Of a DNA stretch of 64,000 nucleotides, positions 19,653-29,694 are shown one piece after another. Positions within the stretch are counted from its first letter, which is position 1, and every line of letters begins with the position of its first letter. Source of the DNA: an uncultured Clostridia bacterium (GTDB taxonomy: Bacteria; Bacillota; Clostridia; Christensenellales; UBA1242). The DNA lies in the NCBI GenBank assembly GCA_934754375.1, contig CAKVHT010000002.1:85952-149951 (forward strand), in the 5' to 3' direction. The notes under the pieces were generated by a model. That model was given only the letters and a program-made list of their open reading frames with translations, was not told the DNA's origin and ran no database searches. The position numbers and the translations under genes were made by a program.

Positions 19653-19814
19653 CGCACACAAAATTTTCTAACAAAAAAATTATTTAGCAAATAAAATATT
19701 GTTATAAAAATTCAAAACATCTTTGTAATTTGTGACAAAAATATAAAAAAATTAATAAAAAAGAATAAAAAAATTGAATTTGTCAAGAATTTTCAACAAT
19801 TTTTTTAATTTCGT

Positions 19815-19843
19815 TTGCATAAATAAAATAAAATTGCTATATT
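19815..19843 (+). promoter_or_regulatory. Promoter giving an almost leaderless mRNA for the DAC-like gene
   Basis: TTGCAT (19815-19820) and TATATT (19838-19843) have a 17-base spacer. The ATG is only 12 bases after the -10 element, so the expected leader is about five nucleotides and there is no Shine-Dalgarno sequence. Confidence 0.55.
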
Positions 19844-19855
19844 CTTTTTATAAAT

Positions 19856-21004
19856 ATGGACGAAACAATTTTTTTTGACAATGCCAAGGAAAAGGTTACC
19901 AAATTCTTTGAACAAGAATTTGAAAATTTTCCACCGCTTTTAATGTCTCACTTTTTAAACAGATTTAACGATATGTTAGATTATGCTGAAGAAGATTTAA
20001 AAATTAAGCCCAAAATAATTTTTACAGACAACATTGATTCACTTGTGAAATTTGTTCCAAAGACAATGGCTTTGACAATCTTTGAAGATAATGAAGCCAC
20101 AATGTTCAACAGCAGGTTAAAATCAATTTTGGCATTGATGCGTCAGGACTGGTGCTTGTTTATCGACCTCAAAGAAGACAAAATTTCTTACGGTTTGATA
20201 ATGAGTTTTAGAAGCATAAAAGACAAAAACTTTCTACAGGTTTTGGAAGACACAACGTTTTCAAAAGAGCGCACATCAAAAACACATTGTGTTATTGCAA
20301 GGCCTCTTAACTCATACTCAATGTTATTGCATTCTATTGGTGGCGAAACATTAACAGTAAACTTTTCATTGGATAAATCCAAGAACAATGTTTTCACAAA
20401 AGAAATTCGTGAACTTGTTGATGCAACATTTAGCAAACTACGCACTACTCAACGCAAACTTGAAGACATGAAAAACATGTATATGAATATTTTCACTAAC
20501 GTGTTGAATGATGTGCATGGTGCGCTTTGTGTTATTGTGGATAAAGATTATGTTGACACTGGCCTTTTTGAAGACGGTATTTGGCTGAAAGAGCCAATCA
20601 CTTTTAGCAGATTGTTCACACAAAGCAAAAGTTACAGCGAGGTAAAACTTCAAGCGCATGCTGACCTGTTTTTAAAAATGTTGAACTTTGACGGTATCAC
20701 AATCATTGACAACCTTGGCAGATTGCGTGCTTACAATGTGTTTGTTGAACCAAATTCAAAAAAAGTTGGATACATTGTTGGTGGTGCAAGGAAACGTGCT
20801 GCCTTCCACATCTTAAGCAGTAAACGCAAAGGCATTGTTGGTGTTTATTTCCAAAGTCACGAAGGTGAAGTTTTCTTCCAAGCATTAAAACAACCAAAAC
20901 CAAAAGAAGAAAAACACGAAAAGAAAGACGACCAAAAGCAATCAAAAGTTGTTACTCCTGTTGAGCAACAACCTTCAACCAATGATCAACCTGAAAACAA
21001 ATAA
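19856..21004 (+). CDS. Protein with a diadenylate-cyclase-like (DAC/DisA_N) domain
   Basis: A 382-residue soluble protein. Residues about 215-345 read like a DAC domain, which makes c-di-AMP from two ATP: HGALCVIV (221-228), FDGITIIDNLGRLRAY (278-293) in place of the DGA motif, VGGARKRAAFHIL (308-320) in place of G(T/A)RHRAA, and SHEGEVFF (334-341) where SEE(T/S)G is usual. The His of RHR is Lys and the Ala of DGA is Ile, so activity is uncertain. Residues 1-205 form a separate domain that could be a sensor, as in other stand-alone DAC proteins. The tail (345-382) is Lys/Gln-rich and probably disordered. It is not DisA or CdaA, as it has neither the helix-hairpin-helix part nor membrane helices. 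Confidence 0.65.
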   Translation: MDETIFFDNAKEKVTKFFEQEFENFPPLLMSHFLNRFNDMLDYAEEDLKIKPKIIFTDNIDSLVKFVPKTMALTIFEDNEATMFNSRLKSILALMRQDWCLFIDLKEDKISYGLIMSFRSIKDKNFLQVLEDTTFSKERTSKTHCVIARPLNSYSMLLHSIGGETLTVNFSLDKSKNNVFTKEIRELVDATFSKLRTTQRKLEDMKNMYMNIFTNVLNDVHGALCVIVDKDYVDTGLFEDGIWLKEPITFSRLFTQSKSYSEVKLQAHADLFLKMLNFDGITIIDNLGRLRAYNVFVEPNSKKVGYIVGGARKRAAFHILSSKRKGIVGVYFQSHEGEVFFQALKQPKPKEEKHEKKDDQKQSKVVTPVEQQPSTNDQPENK

Positions 21005-21023
21005 ATCATAATTAATACATAAA

Positions 21024-21054
21024 AAATGTTTAGCAAGTTGCTAAACATTTTTAT
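21024..21054. terminator. Bidirectional terminator
   Basis: AAATGTTTAGC and GCTAAACATTT surround a five-base loop (AAGTT), with T runs on both strands. It ends the DAC-like gene and the convergent giant gene. Confidence 0.85.
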
Positions 21055-21085
21055 TTTATTAAGGTAACACAAACTGAAGGTCAGT

Positions 21086-24000
21086 TTATCTAATGCGCAT
21101 TCTGTTACGCAATACAATGATTGTGATTGTTACACCAACAACAATGAGTGAAACAACAACAATAATAATGATTGCCCAAATGTTTAAAGGTTCTTTTACC
21201 ACAACTTTAAAACTTGTGATAACATTGCCTGAACTGCCAACGAGTTTAACATAGTAGTCGCCCGCCCCATCAGTTTTTTGTGAAATTGAATAAGTTGCCA
21301 AATCCAAACTTGAAGCACTTGTGATTTCACAAACCAATGTGTCATTAATATAAAGGAATGAATCACCAACTTGTTCATAAATCATGCCAGGATTATAACT
21401 GATTTCAAAGCCATCAGTGGTTTGCTTGCCCAACTCAACTGAACACTCGATTGTTGGGATTTCATCATTCAATGTCAACACAAATGATGCTTGACGTGTA
21501 GGATATATATTATCTTTAACCTCATAAAATATTTCAAATGACTGTTTGCCTGCATTTATATCCAACTTGTCAGCATTTGCCATAAGTGTGCTATATGTAA
21601 GCAATCTACCATTCTCGCTCTTTTGAGGATTTATCAAATCCAAAAATTCGGTGGTAATATCCTTTCCTTCTTGGTTTGTTACTTGTGTGATTGTGTATTT
21701 CGCAATTGATGTCAAGTCATAACTTGCACGTGCTTCATTTTTGTTTAATATTGTGAAACTAACCAAACTTTCAACTTCATAGCCTCCAAATTTTGCAGAC
21801 AATTTAACAACATAGTTGCCGTATTTTGAAAATGTGTAAGCAAAACCTTTTTGCTCTGGAGTGTAAGTTGCTCCATTTAAAGTTGCTTCAACAGTGATAG
21901 GTCTAGCATTGATTGAATCATATATAAATGGTTCATAAACTGCCAATTCAACCGCATCATTGAAAACACCATTTTCGATTGGAGAACCACCATTCATTGT
22001 GAAATATACGTTTTTAACACTTGTGATTGTTAGCAGTGAACCTGTTTCGTCCCCGAAGGTAAATTCATGACAATTTCCAGCCAAGTCAAAAACTTCAAAA
22101 GAGTATTTGCCACTGCCTTTGATTGTATAACTTACAGCCAATCCATTGTTGTTTTGATTTACACTTTCAACCAAAATACCATTGTGATAAACATTTAAAA
22201 TAATCGAGTTTTTCTTTGTAATATTATCCTTTAAAGCATTTGTCTGGTTAAATGTCAAAACCAAATTCTCATTTTCTGTCAAATAAATAGAAGTTGAAAA
22301 TTGTTCAATTGCTGTTGGACGATTGGTTGTTGAATAACTATACTGAAGATTGCTGATAATTCGAGAATCTGCAGGTTTTGTTATTTCAAGGGTTGCAAAA
22401 TATCTGCTGTATGTTTTTGTATAAACCCTGTAAATTCTAAATGTTCCAATAACATTACTGAAACTATCTTGATATTCAATAGGATCAATATATGCAACTT
22501 TTGCACCTTGGTCTTCTGCTATAACCGCAGTAAGTTTTTTGTTGCTTATATAAAGTGGAATGTTTGTTATAGGTTTGATTAAATCTGTTTCGCCTTCCAA
22601 TTTAAGTTTTGAAAGGTCAATTTGACCATCTATTTCACTGAATTTAAATGAAGAATTAGCCTTGATTGCTTCCATGTCCTCTGTTTGAACATAATATAAA
22701 TCTGTAAGTACCGCCACAACCGAGAACGCATAAACCTTGTTGCCCAAATATTTTCCATCAATGGTATAAACACCAATTTCAAACCAATAAACACCTTTGC
22801 TATTTGATTTTGTGTTTATCACATAACTTGTTTGGTCTTTAAGGTTGTAACTTGCAATGGTATTATCTGTCAAACTTTCATGCAATGTGTAAGTGTAAAC
22901 GAAATAATCATTTTTCATTGGTGTCCACATCAAATTCATCACACCTGAAGTTGTTGAGCCAAATGGAACTTTTTCAAAGTCTTCATTATAAGCAAAATTC
23001 AAACTATGTTCAACATTATCTGTATTCTTTAAACTTACTGCTTTTGTGTAGCTATCCAAAACAATGTTATATGTATATTCAGCCTGATTGTTGTACCACA
23101 ATTCGATTGAATAATGTATCAGTTTACCCTCATTTGTTGCAGTGAATGGCAAAACTGATATTGTTCCGTTGTCACCAATCTTGATGATTTCTGCCAAGCC
23201 TGTTGAAGAATATCTATATTTGATTGACTTGTAGTCAGTTTCAACAACACCATTTCTTGTCACAGTTATTCCGTCATCGGTCAATTCAACAACATAGTCA
23301 ACTTTTGTTCCATCGATTGTGTAACTTACAATCAATTTTTTATAAAGTGTTGTGTTGTAACTGATTGTTGCAGTTGTGAACCCATAATAGATGTTTGCTT
23401 TTTCGTAATACTTATTATTGGTTTCAGTTGCACGTTCAAATCTCACACTATGGAAACTATCCCCAGTCTCGGTATCAAACCTATAAGTTGTGGTTTTTCC
23501 AAATGCGTCTGTCATGATGATTTGATAAGTGCCATTCAAACCAGTGATCACAGTTGTTTCGTTGGTTGCATCAGCTAAATAATATTTAAATTCTCCATTC
23601 TCAATTCTGCAAAGATATTCGTTTGTTTCTTCAGGGGAAACAACAACAATTTTGCTGGCATAGTACATAATGTTATCTTGTTCAACATTTGCGCCATGCA
23701 AGTTTATGCGATAATTGCCAGATGTGTCAGTTTCAACAAGGTTTTTAACATTAAGTTCAACCCTATTATTTTGGTCATAATAAGTGATGGTAAATGATTG
23801 AGATGTTAATCTTGAAACAACTTTCAATGTGAAGTTTCCAAAGCCTGATGTTTTGATTTCGTTACAAATATCCGCAGTTAAGCCTGTGTTTGTGAACTTT
23901 GTCTCTGCATTTGTGTTGAAAACTTTTGTTTCGCCAGTTTTTGCTTTTTGCAATTCAATGTGGAAGAATTTATCTTCAGGCTGTTTGCCTTCGCCATCGT

Positions 24001-27000
24001 CAGCAATGCTATTGATGTCAAATAAGGTTATTGCTGTTGTTTCGTTGTTCAATGCAATTCTATCTGTTCTAATATTTTGTGTTGAATCAATATATGTTGC
24101 ATTAAATGCAAAACTTAAATCAACTGTTTCTGGAGAATACAAAATCAAATATTGTGTTAAGTTGCCAGCATTGTCTTCTTCAACGATTTCATAATAACCA
24201 GTATCTTCACTTAAGAAGATATTACCAAAAGTTGTTGCTGATAGATTTGCAACAGGATTATAGGTTGCAAAACTTGTGATAGGCATATTGAGTGTTATAC
24301 CAGCCAAGCTGGCCCATTTCTTAATATATAATCTCTTGATATCGGTTGAAACAAATGGTGTGTTTTTATTAACAACAAATGCGTACAAATTTTTCACATC
24401 TTTTGTTTGATAATATTTTACAAATTGATTTGTAAAGTATAGCCCAGATGCTGTATCATGAACAGCCAAAGCAAACATTGTGTCTGTTAGATTTTCTTCA
24501 TTATAGTATTTGATTAAACTATCAGCATTTTCAAGAGCTGTTGTATTTGCTGTTGTTGGTTCACGGTCAATCACAATGGTGTAGATTGTTTCATAATAAT
24601 AAACCAAAACATTGTCTTCATATTCTGCATAACAGTTTTTGTATTTTGCATTGTAGTCATTGCCTTGAGAGATTTTAAACCTAATCTTAATTTTGTAAGT
24701 TAAATATTTTGCAGATTGAGATAAATCAATGTTGCCAGAACCGTCTCTAACCAATTGTGTGTCCAGCAATACAATTCTGTTGCCGTTTTCATCTAAAGCA
24801 AAATCGGTTAAAGACTTTGTTCCGCCGATATTTCTATATTCATAATTTATATATTTAGATGTTGCCCCTGTTGCAGTGATTTGGTCAACAACCAAATAGT
24901 TAGGGTCAACTTGAGCATTGCTTTTTGTTGTGTCGTATTTAGGTAAAATGAGTTTTACAAATTCTGCATTTGTTGTTAATTCATAATTACCTGTAAAATT
25001 GTTGTAACTTGCTTTTGAAATTGCGGTGTCAATTGTATCCGCCTCAGCCACTGACGCAAAAGCATCTGTTGAAGGCTTTGTTGGGTCAATTGAAAATGCA
25101 ATTGTTTTTTTGGTTGGTGTTGAGCTTGAACTTTTTACATTATCTTCAATCACAACCACATAATCACCAGGCAACCATAACCAACTGGTTTCATTGCCGT
25201 CAACAATGTATCTATTTTTCAATGCTGTTTTGCCATAAGCATCAAAATAATTTACAAGGTCAACATACAGATAACCATTTTCAGTGTAATAAGCCTCTTT
25301 GTCTGTCAATAATTCTTTGTACTCATACGAACTGAACAACTTAACAGGTGTTACAACACTTCCATTGTTGTACAATGTTCCGTATTGATTTTTTGTGTCC
25401 ATAAAATAAACTGTAAAGTTCAATCTTCCGGCATAATAACTGCTTGCGTTTGAGCCGTCAAAATATTTACCTACAGGCACTTTAATTTGTGCTGGCAATT
25501 TATTAGTTACCAAATCTATGGTGTATTTAACACTTTCTTGAGCTGTTGTTCCGTTACCATAATAAACCAGAGTTTTTTCTGTCAAACCCACTGTATTAAA
25601 TTTATTAAATTCAGTTTCTTCCAGCAAATTAATATTAATGTATTTACCTGTCGTATCTGTCAAAATTCCATCACGGTCAACAATAAACCAATATTCTTGT
25701 GGAGTTGAATTATTAACGTAATATCTTTTTACGATATAAAGCCCTGCTTGAGTTTGATTATCTGCAACATTTATGGCTTTATAGTATCTATCATTTTGGC
25801 CAACAACAGTGTTAGCTTGCTCACCGTTTGTAAACAAACTGCCAGTTGTGAAGCTATCATAGAAGTATAAGTTTTTGTTGCTTAAGTTGAACTGTTTTGT
25901 GATTGGATAATAATCATAAGTGATTTCGCTGATTTGATAATCCCCACTGCCTTGCGTCCAATAGAAAGCAACATAATTATCTCTGGTTGCTTGTGCGCCT
26001 GTAATATTTTTGCCAGTAGATAATTCTTGATATTTGTTGCTTAAAATTGTTTCGTTTTCAAGTGAAGCACTATCGTTGCTGAAATATACTTTACCCAAAG
26101 AATGGTCATCATTGATTTCAACCCAAATGTATGACCTTGAATCGTTTTTAATCAATGTATTTTCGAAACCAAATTGGTTAATGCCGTAGATATTAAGTTT
26201 GCGCTTATATGCGTTAAAGCCTGCTTCTGTTGGCAATTTATTTTCTTTATTTACCAAATAATTTGGATTAACTGTTGCACTAGGTTTTGTGATTGTTTCG
26301 CTAGATTTTTCAACATCTCCATTTTGATTGTATGTTGTTAAAATTTGGTTTTTAACTGTCAGGTAATCAGCCCCGCCATAGCTGTTAAACAATGATTTAA
26401 GTGCTGAAGTGTTTGTGCCTGTGCCAACAAAATATCCATTTGCTTTTAAACTATCATCAGAACTATTGTTTGCAAACATATCAATAAGGTTTTCTGTTAA
26501 AGTTTTATCCGCTTTGTTTTGGTTAAACAAACTTATTGCTTTATGTGTGCCAAATTCGATTGTTACATTATCTGCATATACTAAATTTGCTTGTGTAAAG
26601 AATTCTGAGCCAATTTTGAAATATTGTTCAGTGTTATCAATCACAAACATATATTTACAACCATTGCCGGCTTCATCCGTCAACTCAAATGTGTAAACAC
26701 CAGCATTTTTAAGAACGTTTGACGCATTGAGTGTGTTGTAAAGCTGTTCTGGTTTTTCAATTTTAAATGGACCAGTCTGTGTGCCTAATTTATATTTGTT
26801 CAAAAACCACACAGATGAATATGAACTGTTAAATGCTTTTGGCATAATGCTAGCATCTTTTATGATAGGTGTGAAATAATAATTCGCTGTTATATTTGCT
26901 CCACTGACCTTATCATTCCAATAGATTGTTGAGTAAGCATCAGATATTGCCTCAATTTGCCTATAATATCCATTATCATCAACCTGAACACGATATAAAA

Positions 27001-29326
27001 CATTGTTATTATTTGCAATCAAACCAACTGCATACATTGACACACCACTGATGTTTGTGCGGTCAATGGTAAATGAACGATAAGATTTTGCTTGACCTTC
27101 GTTTGTTGCTTCAATCAAGAAACTTGCACCCTCATTTGTTGCAATATCTGCACCCAAAATTGTGCCATTTGTTATTTCACGTGCAACAACCTGCTCACGC
27201 AATTGATTTGCGGTAAGGATACCTGTTCCGTTCGCTTTACTTTCATCTTTTGTTAAATATACATTTTTGATTGAGTAATATTTAACCACAATTGAACGTT
27301 CAAACACATCCGGATTTTGCCATTTGATTTGAACATTTTGTTTTGTATATTTGCTTGAGCCAACTGGAATAGTGTATTCGCCTGTGCGATTGCCAGATTC
27401 ATCAACTGCTTCTGCATAAACTTCTGCAACTGCGGTTGAATTTGTATATCTAAAAGCAAACAACTGATAGAAATCATTTACGCCTGGCAATTTAACTTTA
27501 ACAAAAACAAGATAATAACCGATATCGTTAAACGTTGTTGTGTTGGTAATATTTTCTTTTTTTATCTTGACTGATGTCAGTGATTCAGCCAATGCGTCTG
27601 CTGACATTGTTACAATTGGAGACAAACTGTAAAAATAAAAACTTTCATTATCATCATAGTTCAAATTAGATGCAAGCCAAACCCCACCTTGGTTTGTGCT
27701 TTGATACATTGCGGAATTTATGTTGGCAATTTGTGGCTTTGTTGCTTTTGCCAAATTGACAGTATTCATCAACTTGTCGCCAAGTGACGCATTAATCAAA
27801 CTATCTTTTGTGCTATTAATGTATCCTGTGCGATTGTTTAATCCAACTTGATTGGTTTCATTTATATCATAAACAATGCCTAATTTTGTTTCGGTTGGTT
27901 GGTCATCTTTTAAATATCCATTTGGAACAATCAAGACAACCTTATCATTAACATGTTTGTTGATTTGAGCATATCTCATTTGCGCTTCACTGTAACCAAC
28001 TTTGGAATATTTTAATTCAAAGCCGTAAATATCCAAACTATCGCCATCAATTGTAAAGCCCATGCTGTTTTGCTCGTCATTATAGATATAATCATATTTA
28101 AATTCATAATGACCCACTTCTGTGAATACTAATACTGCTTTTGTTTCATCAGTCAAACCGATATTTTGGGTTGTTGTGCCTGTTGAATTGGTGATTGTGC
28201 ACACTAAATTATAACTGTTGCCAACACTAGCTTGTTTTACTCTGCGGTATGAGTATGTTGTTGTAACACCATTTGAAGTGTGTGTATAATCTAATGTGAA
28301 TTTAGAAAAGTCATAAGTAAGTGTTGGATATTGTTCACTAGAGCCCAACAGATAATAACTATTGCCTGTGACAGGTAAATCAAGCTTTGGCATTGTTGCA
28401 TAAGCATAGCCGGAGCCTGATGTGAAAGTTTCTGGTTCTGTATAGGTTGATTTGAACACCAAGTCAAAACTGAATGTTTGACGCTTAAACTCTTCGTTAT
28501 GCCTATATTCAACAACAAATTCATAATGGCCATCAAAACCTTTTCTTTGTGGAATGATATAACTAAAGTCTTGATAGTTGTTATCGCCATATTGCCTTAC
28601 CGCTGGCAAAACAATTTGATTGCCATTGCGTGTGGCTGTCACATTGATTTGTTGAATGTCTGTTGCATAATTAAAAGTTGAACTTTTATTTTGTGTGTTT
28701 GCAATAAGGTCGGATGATGTTGAACCATCTTCATTTGATCTTGTGCCTAAAATATAACTACCAAAACTGAATAACACACCTTCAGCCATATCTACTTCAG
28801 AATTTGCTGCTGTGTAGCCCTTGATATTTGGGCTATAATAATATGTATAATTAGTTCCGTTTATATTTTTTGTTTTTAAACTGTTTTCAACCATGATATA
28901 ATCACCAGAATGATAAACAGTTTTGCTGTTAGAACCGTTTCTAATATTTGTGTAATAGTATTTAGGGAAGTCAGCCACTCCTGCACGTATATTGTCAACA
29001 TAAAGACTATTGGCAGATTGGGTTGCATTTAAATCAGTAAACAATTGTCCCTTAAATGGATATGAACTGCTTGCATAAAAATTTTGCATGCTGTCGTAGT
29101 TTGATGAATCTGTGTAATCATCGCCCGTTGAAATTATGCCAATTTTTTCAACAGAAAGAACAATGTCGCCTTCGTCCTTTTGGCTATATGATTCTCCGTT
29201 AGCCACAGCGGCATCTGCATATTTTGTCTTGTTTAAAACTATGCTGGCAAAACAAATCACTGTCGCAAGCAAGAGTGACATCACACCAACAAACAATCTA
29301 CTGAATAATTTACTTTTCCCTTTCAA
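21086..29326 (-). CDS. Giant membrane-anchored surface protein with Ig-like repeats
   Basis: A protein of about 2746 residues. A basic stretch and a hydrophobic segment (LFVGVMSLLLATVICFASIVL) act as signal peptide, and the C terminus is a membrane anchor (IWAIIIIVVVSLIVVGVTITIIVL) followed by a short basic tail. Between them lie many diverged beta-sandwich repeats with a recurring D-x-AGN motif (EDNAGNLTQYLILY, TDEAGNGCKYMFVIDN, DLAGNCHEFTFGD), typical of bacterial Ig-like surface proteins. No LPxTG motif is present. A TTG at 29326 is the likely start because AAAGGGGAAG precedes it by a normal distance; a TTG nine codons upstream lacks this. Adhesion or envelope architecture is a guess. Confidence 0.85.
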   Translation of the reverse strand: MKGKSKLFSRLFVGVMSLLLATVICFASIVLNKTKYADAAVANGESYSQKDEGDIVLSVEKIGIISTGDDYTDSSNYDSMQNFYASSSYPFKGQLFTDLNATQSANSLYVDNIRAGVADFPKYYYTNIRNGSNSKTVYHSGDYIMVENSLKTKNINGTNYTYYYSPNIKGYTAANSEVDMAEGVLFSFGSYILGTRSNEDGSTSSDLIANTQNKSSTFNYATDIQQINVTATRNGNQIVLPAVRQYGDNNYQDFSYIIPQRKGFDGHYEFVVEYRHNEEFKRQTFSFDLVFKSTYTEPETFTSGSGYAYATMPKLDLPVTGNSYYLLGSSEQYPTLTYDFSKFTLDYTHTSNGVTTTYSYRRVKQASVGNSYNLVCTITNSTGTTTQNIGLTDETKAVLVFTEVGHYEFKYDYIYNDEQNSMGFTIDGDSLDIYGFELKYSKVGYSEAQMRYAQINKHVNDKVVLIVPNGYLKDDQPTETKLGIVYDINETNQVGLNNRTGYINSTKDSLINASLGDKLMNTVNLAKATKPQIANINSAMYQSTNQGGVWLASNLNYDDNESFYFYSLSPIVTMSADALAESLTSVKIKKENITNTTTFNDIGYYLVFVKVKLPGVNDFYQLFAFRYTNSTAVAEVYAEAVDESGNRTGEYTIPVGSSKYTKQNVQIKWQNPDVFERSIVVKYYSIKNVYLTKDESKANGTGILTANQLREQVVAREITNGTILGADIATNEGASFLIEATNEGQAKSYRSFTIDRTNISGVSMYAVGLIANNNNVLYRVQVDDNGYYRQIEAISDAYSTIYWNDKVSGANITANYYFTPIIKDASIMPKAFNSSYSSVWFLNKYKLGTQTGPFKIEKPEQLYNTLNASNVLKNAGVYTFELTDEAGNGCKYMFVIDNTEQYFKIGSEFFTQANLVYADNVTIEFGTHKAISLFNQNKADKTLTENLIDMFANNSSDDSLKANGYFVGTGTNTSALKSLFNSYGGADYLTVKNQILTTYNQNGDVEKSSETITKPSATVNPNYLVNKENKLPTEAGFNAYKRKLNIYGINQFGFENTLIKNDSRSYIWVEINDDHSLGKVYFSNDSASLENETILSNKYQELSTGKNITGAQATRDNYVAFYWTQGSGDYQISEITYDYYPITKQFNLSNKNLYFYDSFTTGSLFTNGEQANTVVGQNDRYYKAINVADNQTQAGLYIVKRYYVNNSTPQEYWFIVDRDGILTDTTGKYININLLEETEFNKFNTVGLTEKTLVYYGNGTTAQESVKYTIDLVTNKLPAQIKVPVGKYFDGSNASSYYAGRLNFTVYFMDTKNQYGTLYNNGSVVTPVKLFSSYEYKELLTDKEAYYTENGYLYVDLVNYFDAYGKTALKNRYIVDGNETSWLWLPGDYVVVIEDNVKSSSSTPTKKTIAFSIDPTKPSTDAFASVAEADTIDTAISKASYNNFTGNYELTTNAEFVKLILPKYDTTKSNAQVDPNYLVVDQITATGATSKYINYEYRNIGGTKSLTDFALDENGNRIVLLDTQLVRDGSGNIDLSQSAKYLTYKIKIRFKISQGNDYNAKYKNCYAEYEDNVLVYYYETIYTIVIDREPTTANTTALENADSLIKYYNEENLTDTMFALAVHDTASGLYFTNQFVKYYQTKDVKNLYAFVVNKNTPFVSTDIKRLYIKKWASLAGITLNMPITSFATYNPVANLSATTFGNIFLSEDTGYYEIVEEDNAGNLTQYLILYSPETVDLSFAFNATYIDSTQNIRTDRIALNNETTAITLFDINSIADDGEGKQPEDKFFHIELQKAKTGETKVFNTNAETKFTNTGLTADICNEIKTSGFGNFTLKVVSRLTSQSFTITYYDQNNRVELNVKNLVETDTSGNYRINLHGANVEQDNIMYYASKIVVVSPEETNEYLCRIENGEFKYYLADATNETTVITGLNGTYQIIMTDAFGKTTTYRFDTETGDSFHSVRFERATETNNKYYEKANIYYGFTTATISYNTTLYKKLIVSYTIDGTKVDYVVELTDDGITVTRNGVVETDYKSIKYRYSSTGLAEIIKIGDNGTISVLPFTATNEGKLIHYSIELWYNNQAEYTYNIVLDSYTKAVSLKNTDNVEHSLNFAYNEDFEKVPFGSTTSGVMNLMWTPMKNDYFVYTYTLHESLTDNTIASYNLKDQTSYVINTKSNSKGVYWFEIGVYTIDGKYLGNKVYAFSVVAVLTDLYYVQTEDMEAIKANSSFKFSEIDGQIDLSKLKLEGETDLIKPITNIPLYISNKKLTAVIAEDQGAKVAYIDPIEYQDSFSNVIGTFRIYRVYTKTYSRYFATLEITKPADSRIISNLQYSYSTTNRPTAIEQFSTSIYLTENENLVLTFNQTNALKDNITKKNSIILNVYHNGILVESVNQNNNGLAVSYTIKGSGKYSFEVFDLAGNCHEFTFGDETGSLLTITSVKNVYFTMNGGSPIENGVFNDAVELAVYEPFIYDSINARPITVEATLNGATYTPEQKGFAYTFSKYGNYVVKLSAKFGGYEVESLVSFTILNKNEARASYDLTSIAKYTITQVTNQEGKDITTEFLDLINPQKSENGRLLTYSTLMANADKLDINAGKQSFEIFYEVKDNIYPTRQASFVLTLNDEIPTIECSVELGKQTTDGFEISYNPGMIYEQVGDSFLYINDTLVCEITSASSLDLATYSISQKTDGAGDYYVKLVGSSGNVITSFKVVVKEPLNIWAIIIIVVVSLIVVGVTITIIVLRNRMRIR

Positions 29327-29694
29327 AATGCTTCCCCTTTTTATTCTCTGCAATAGGCAGAAAATTATTTGTTTTTATCTGGCTTTGATTTAAAGCAAAA
29401 GTCAAACAAACTCATTTTAAATTTTTATCCCCTAACAATCGCCAAAATGTTTGGCATAAATTTATTGTAATACAATAAAATTATATCACATAAAAAATAA
29501 AAAAACAAATATTTAAAAAACATAATTTTAATTGTTAAAATGTATTGTAAAATCAATTTTTAATAATTGTTTTTAACAATTGAAATTAAAATTTAATAAA
29601 TTATTAAAAATTTTTATAAAAATATTAAAAAATACGCATTTTTTAATTGTTTTGCGTATTTTTTTATTAATTTTTTATTAATTTTTTTAATTTT
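29327..29694. other. AT-rich gap with a terminator
   Basis: Apart from the start region of the giant gene, this gap holds A/T runs and one terminator at 29627-29665 (AATACGCA/TGCGTATT with T runs on both sides), which ends ypeB. I see no gene in it. Confidence 0.6.
29627..29665 (-). terminator. ypeB terminator
   Basis: ATACGCA (from 29632) and TGCGTAT (from 29653) are flanked by A and T runs; on the minus strand the stem is followed by a run of T. Confidence 0.7.
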
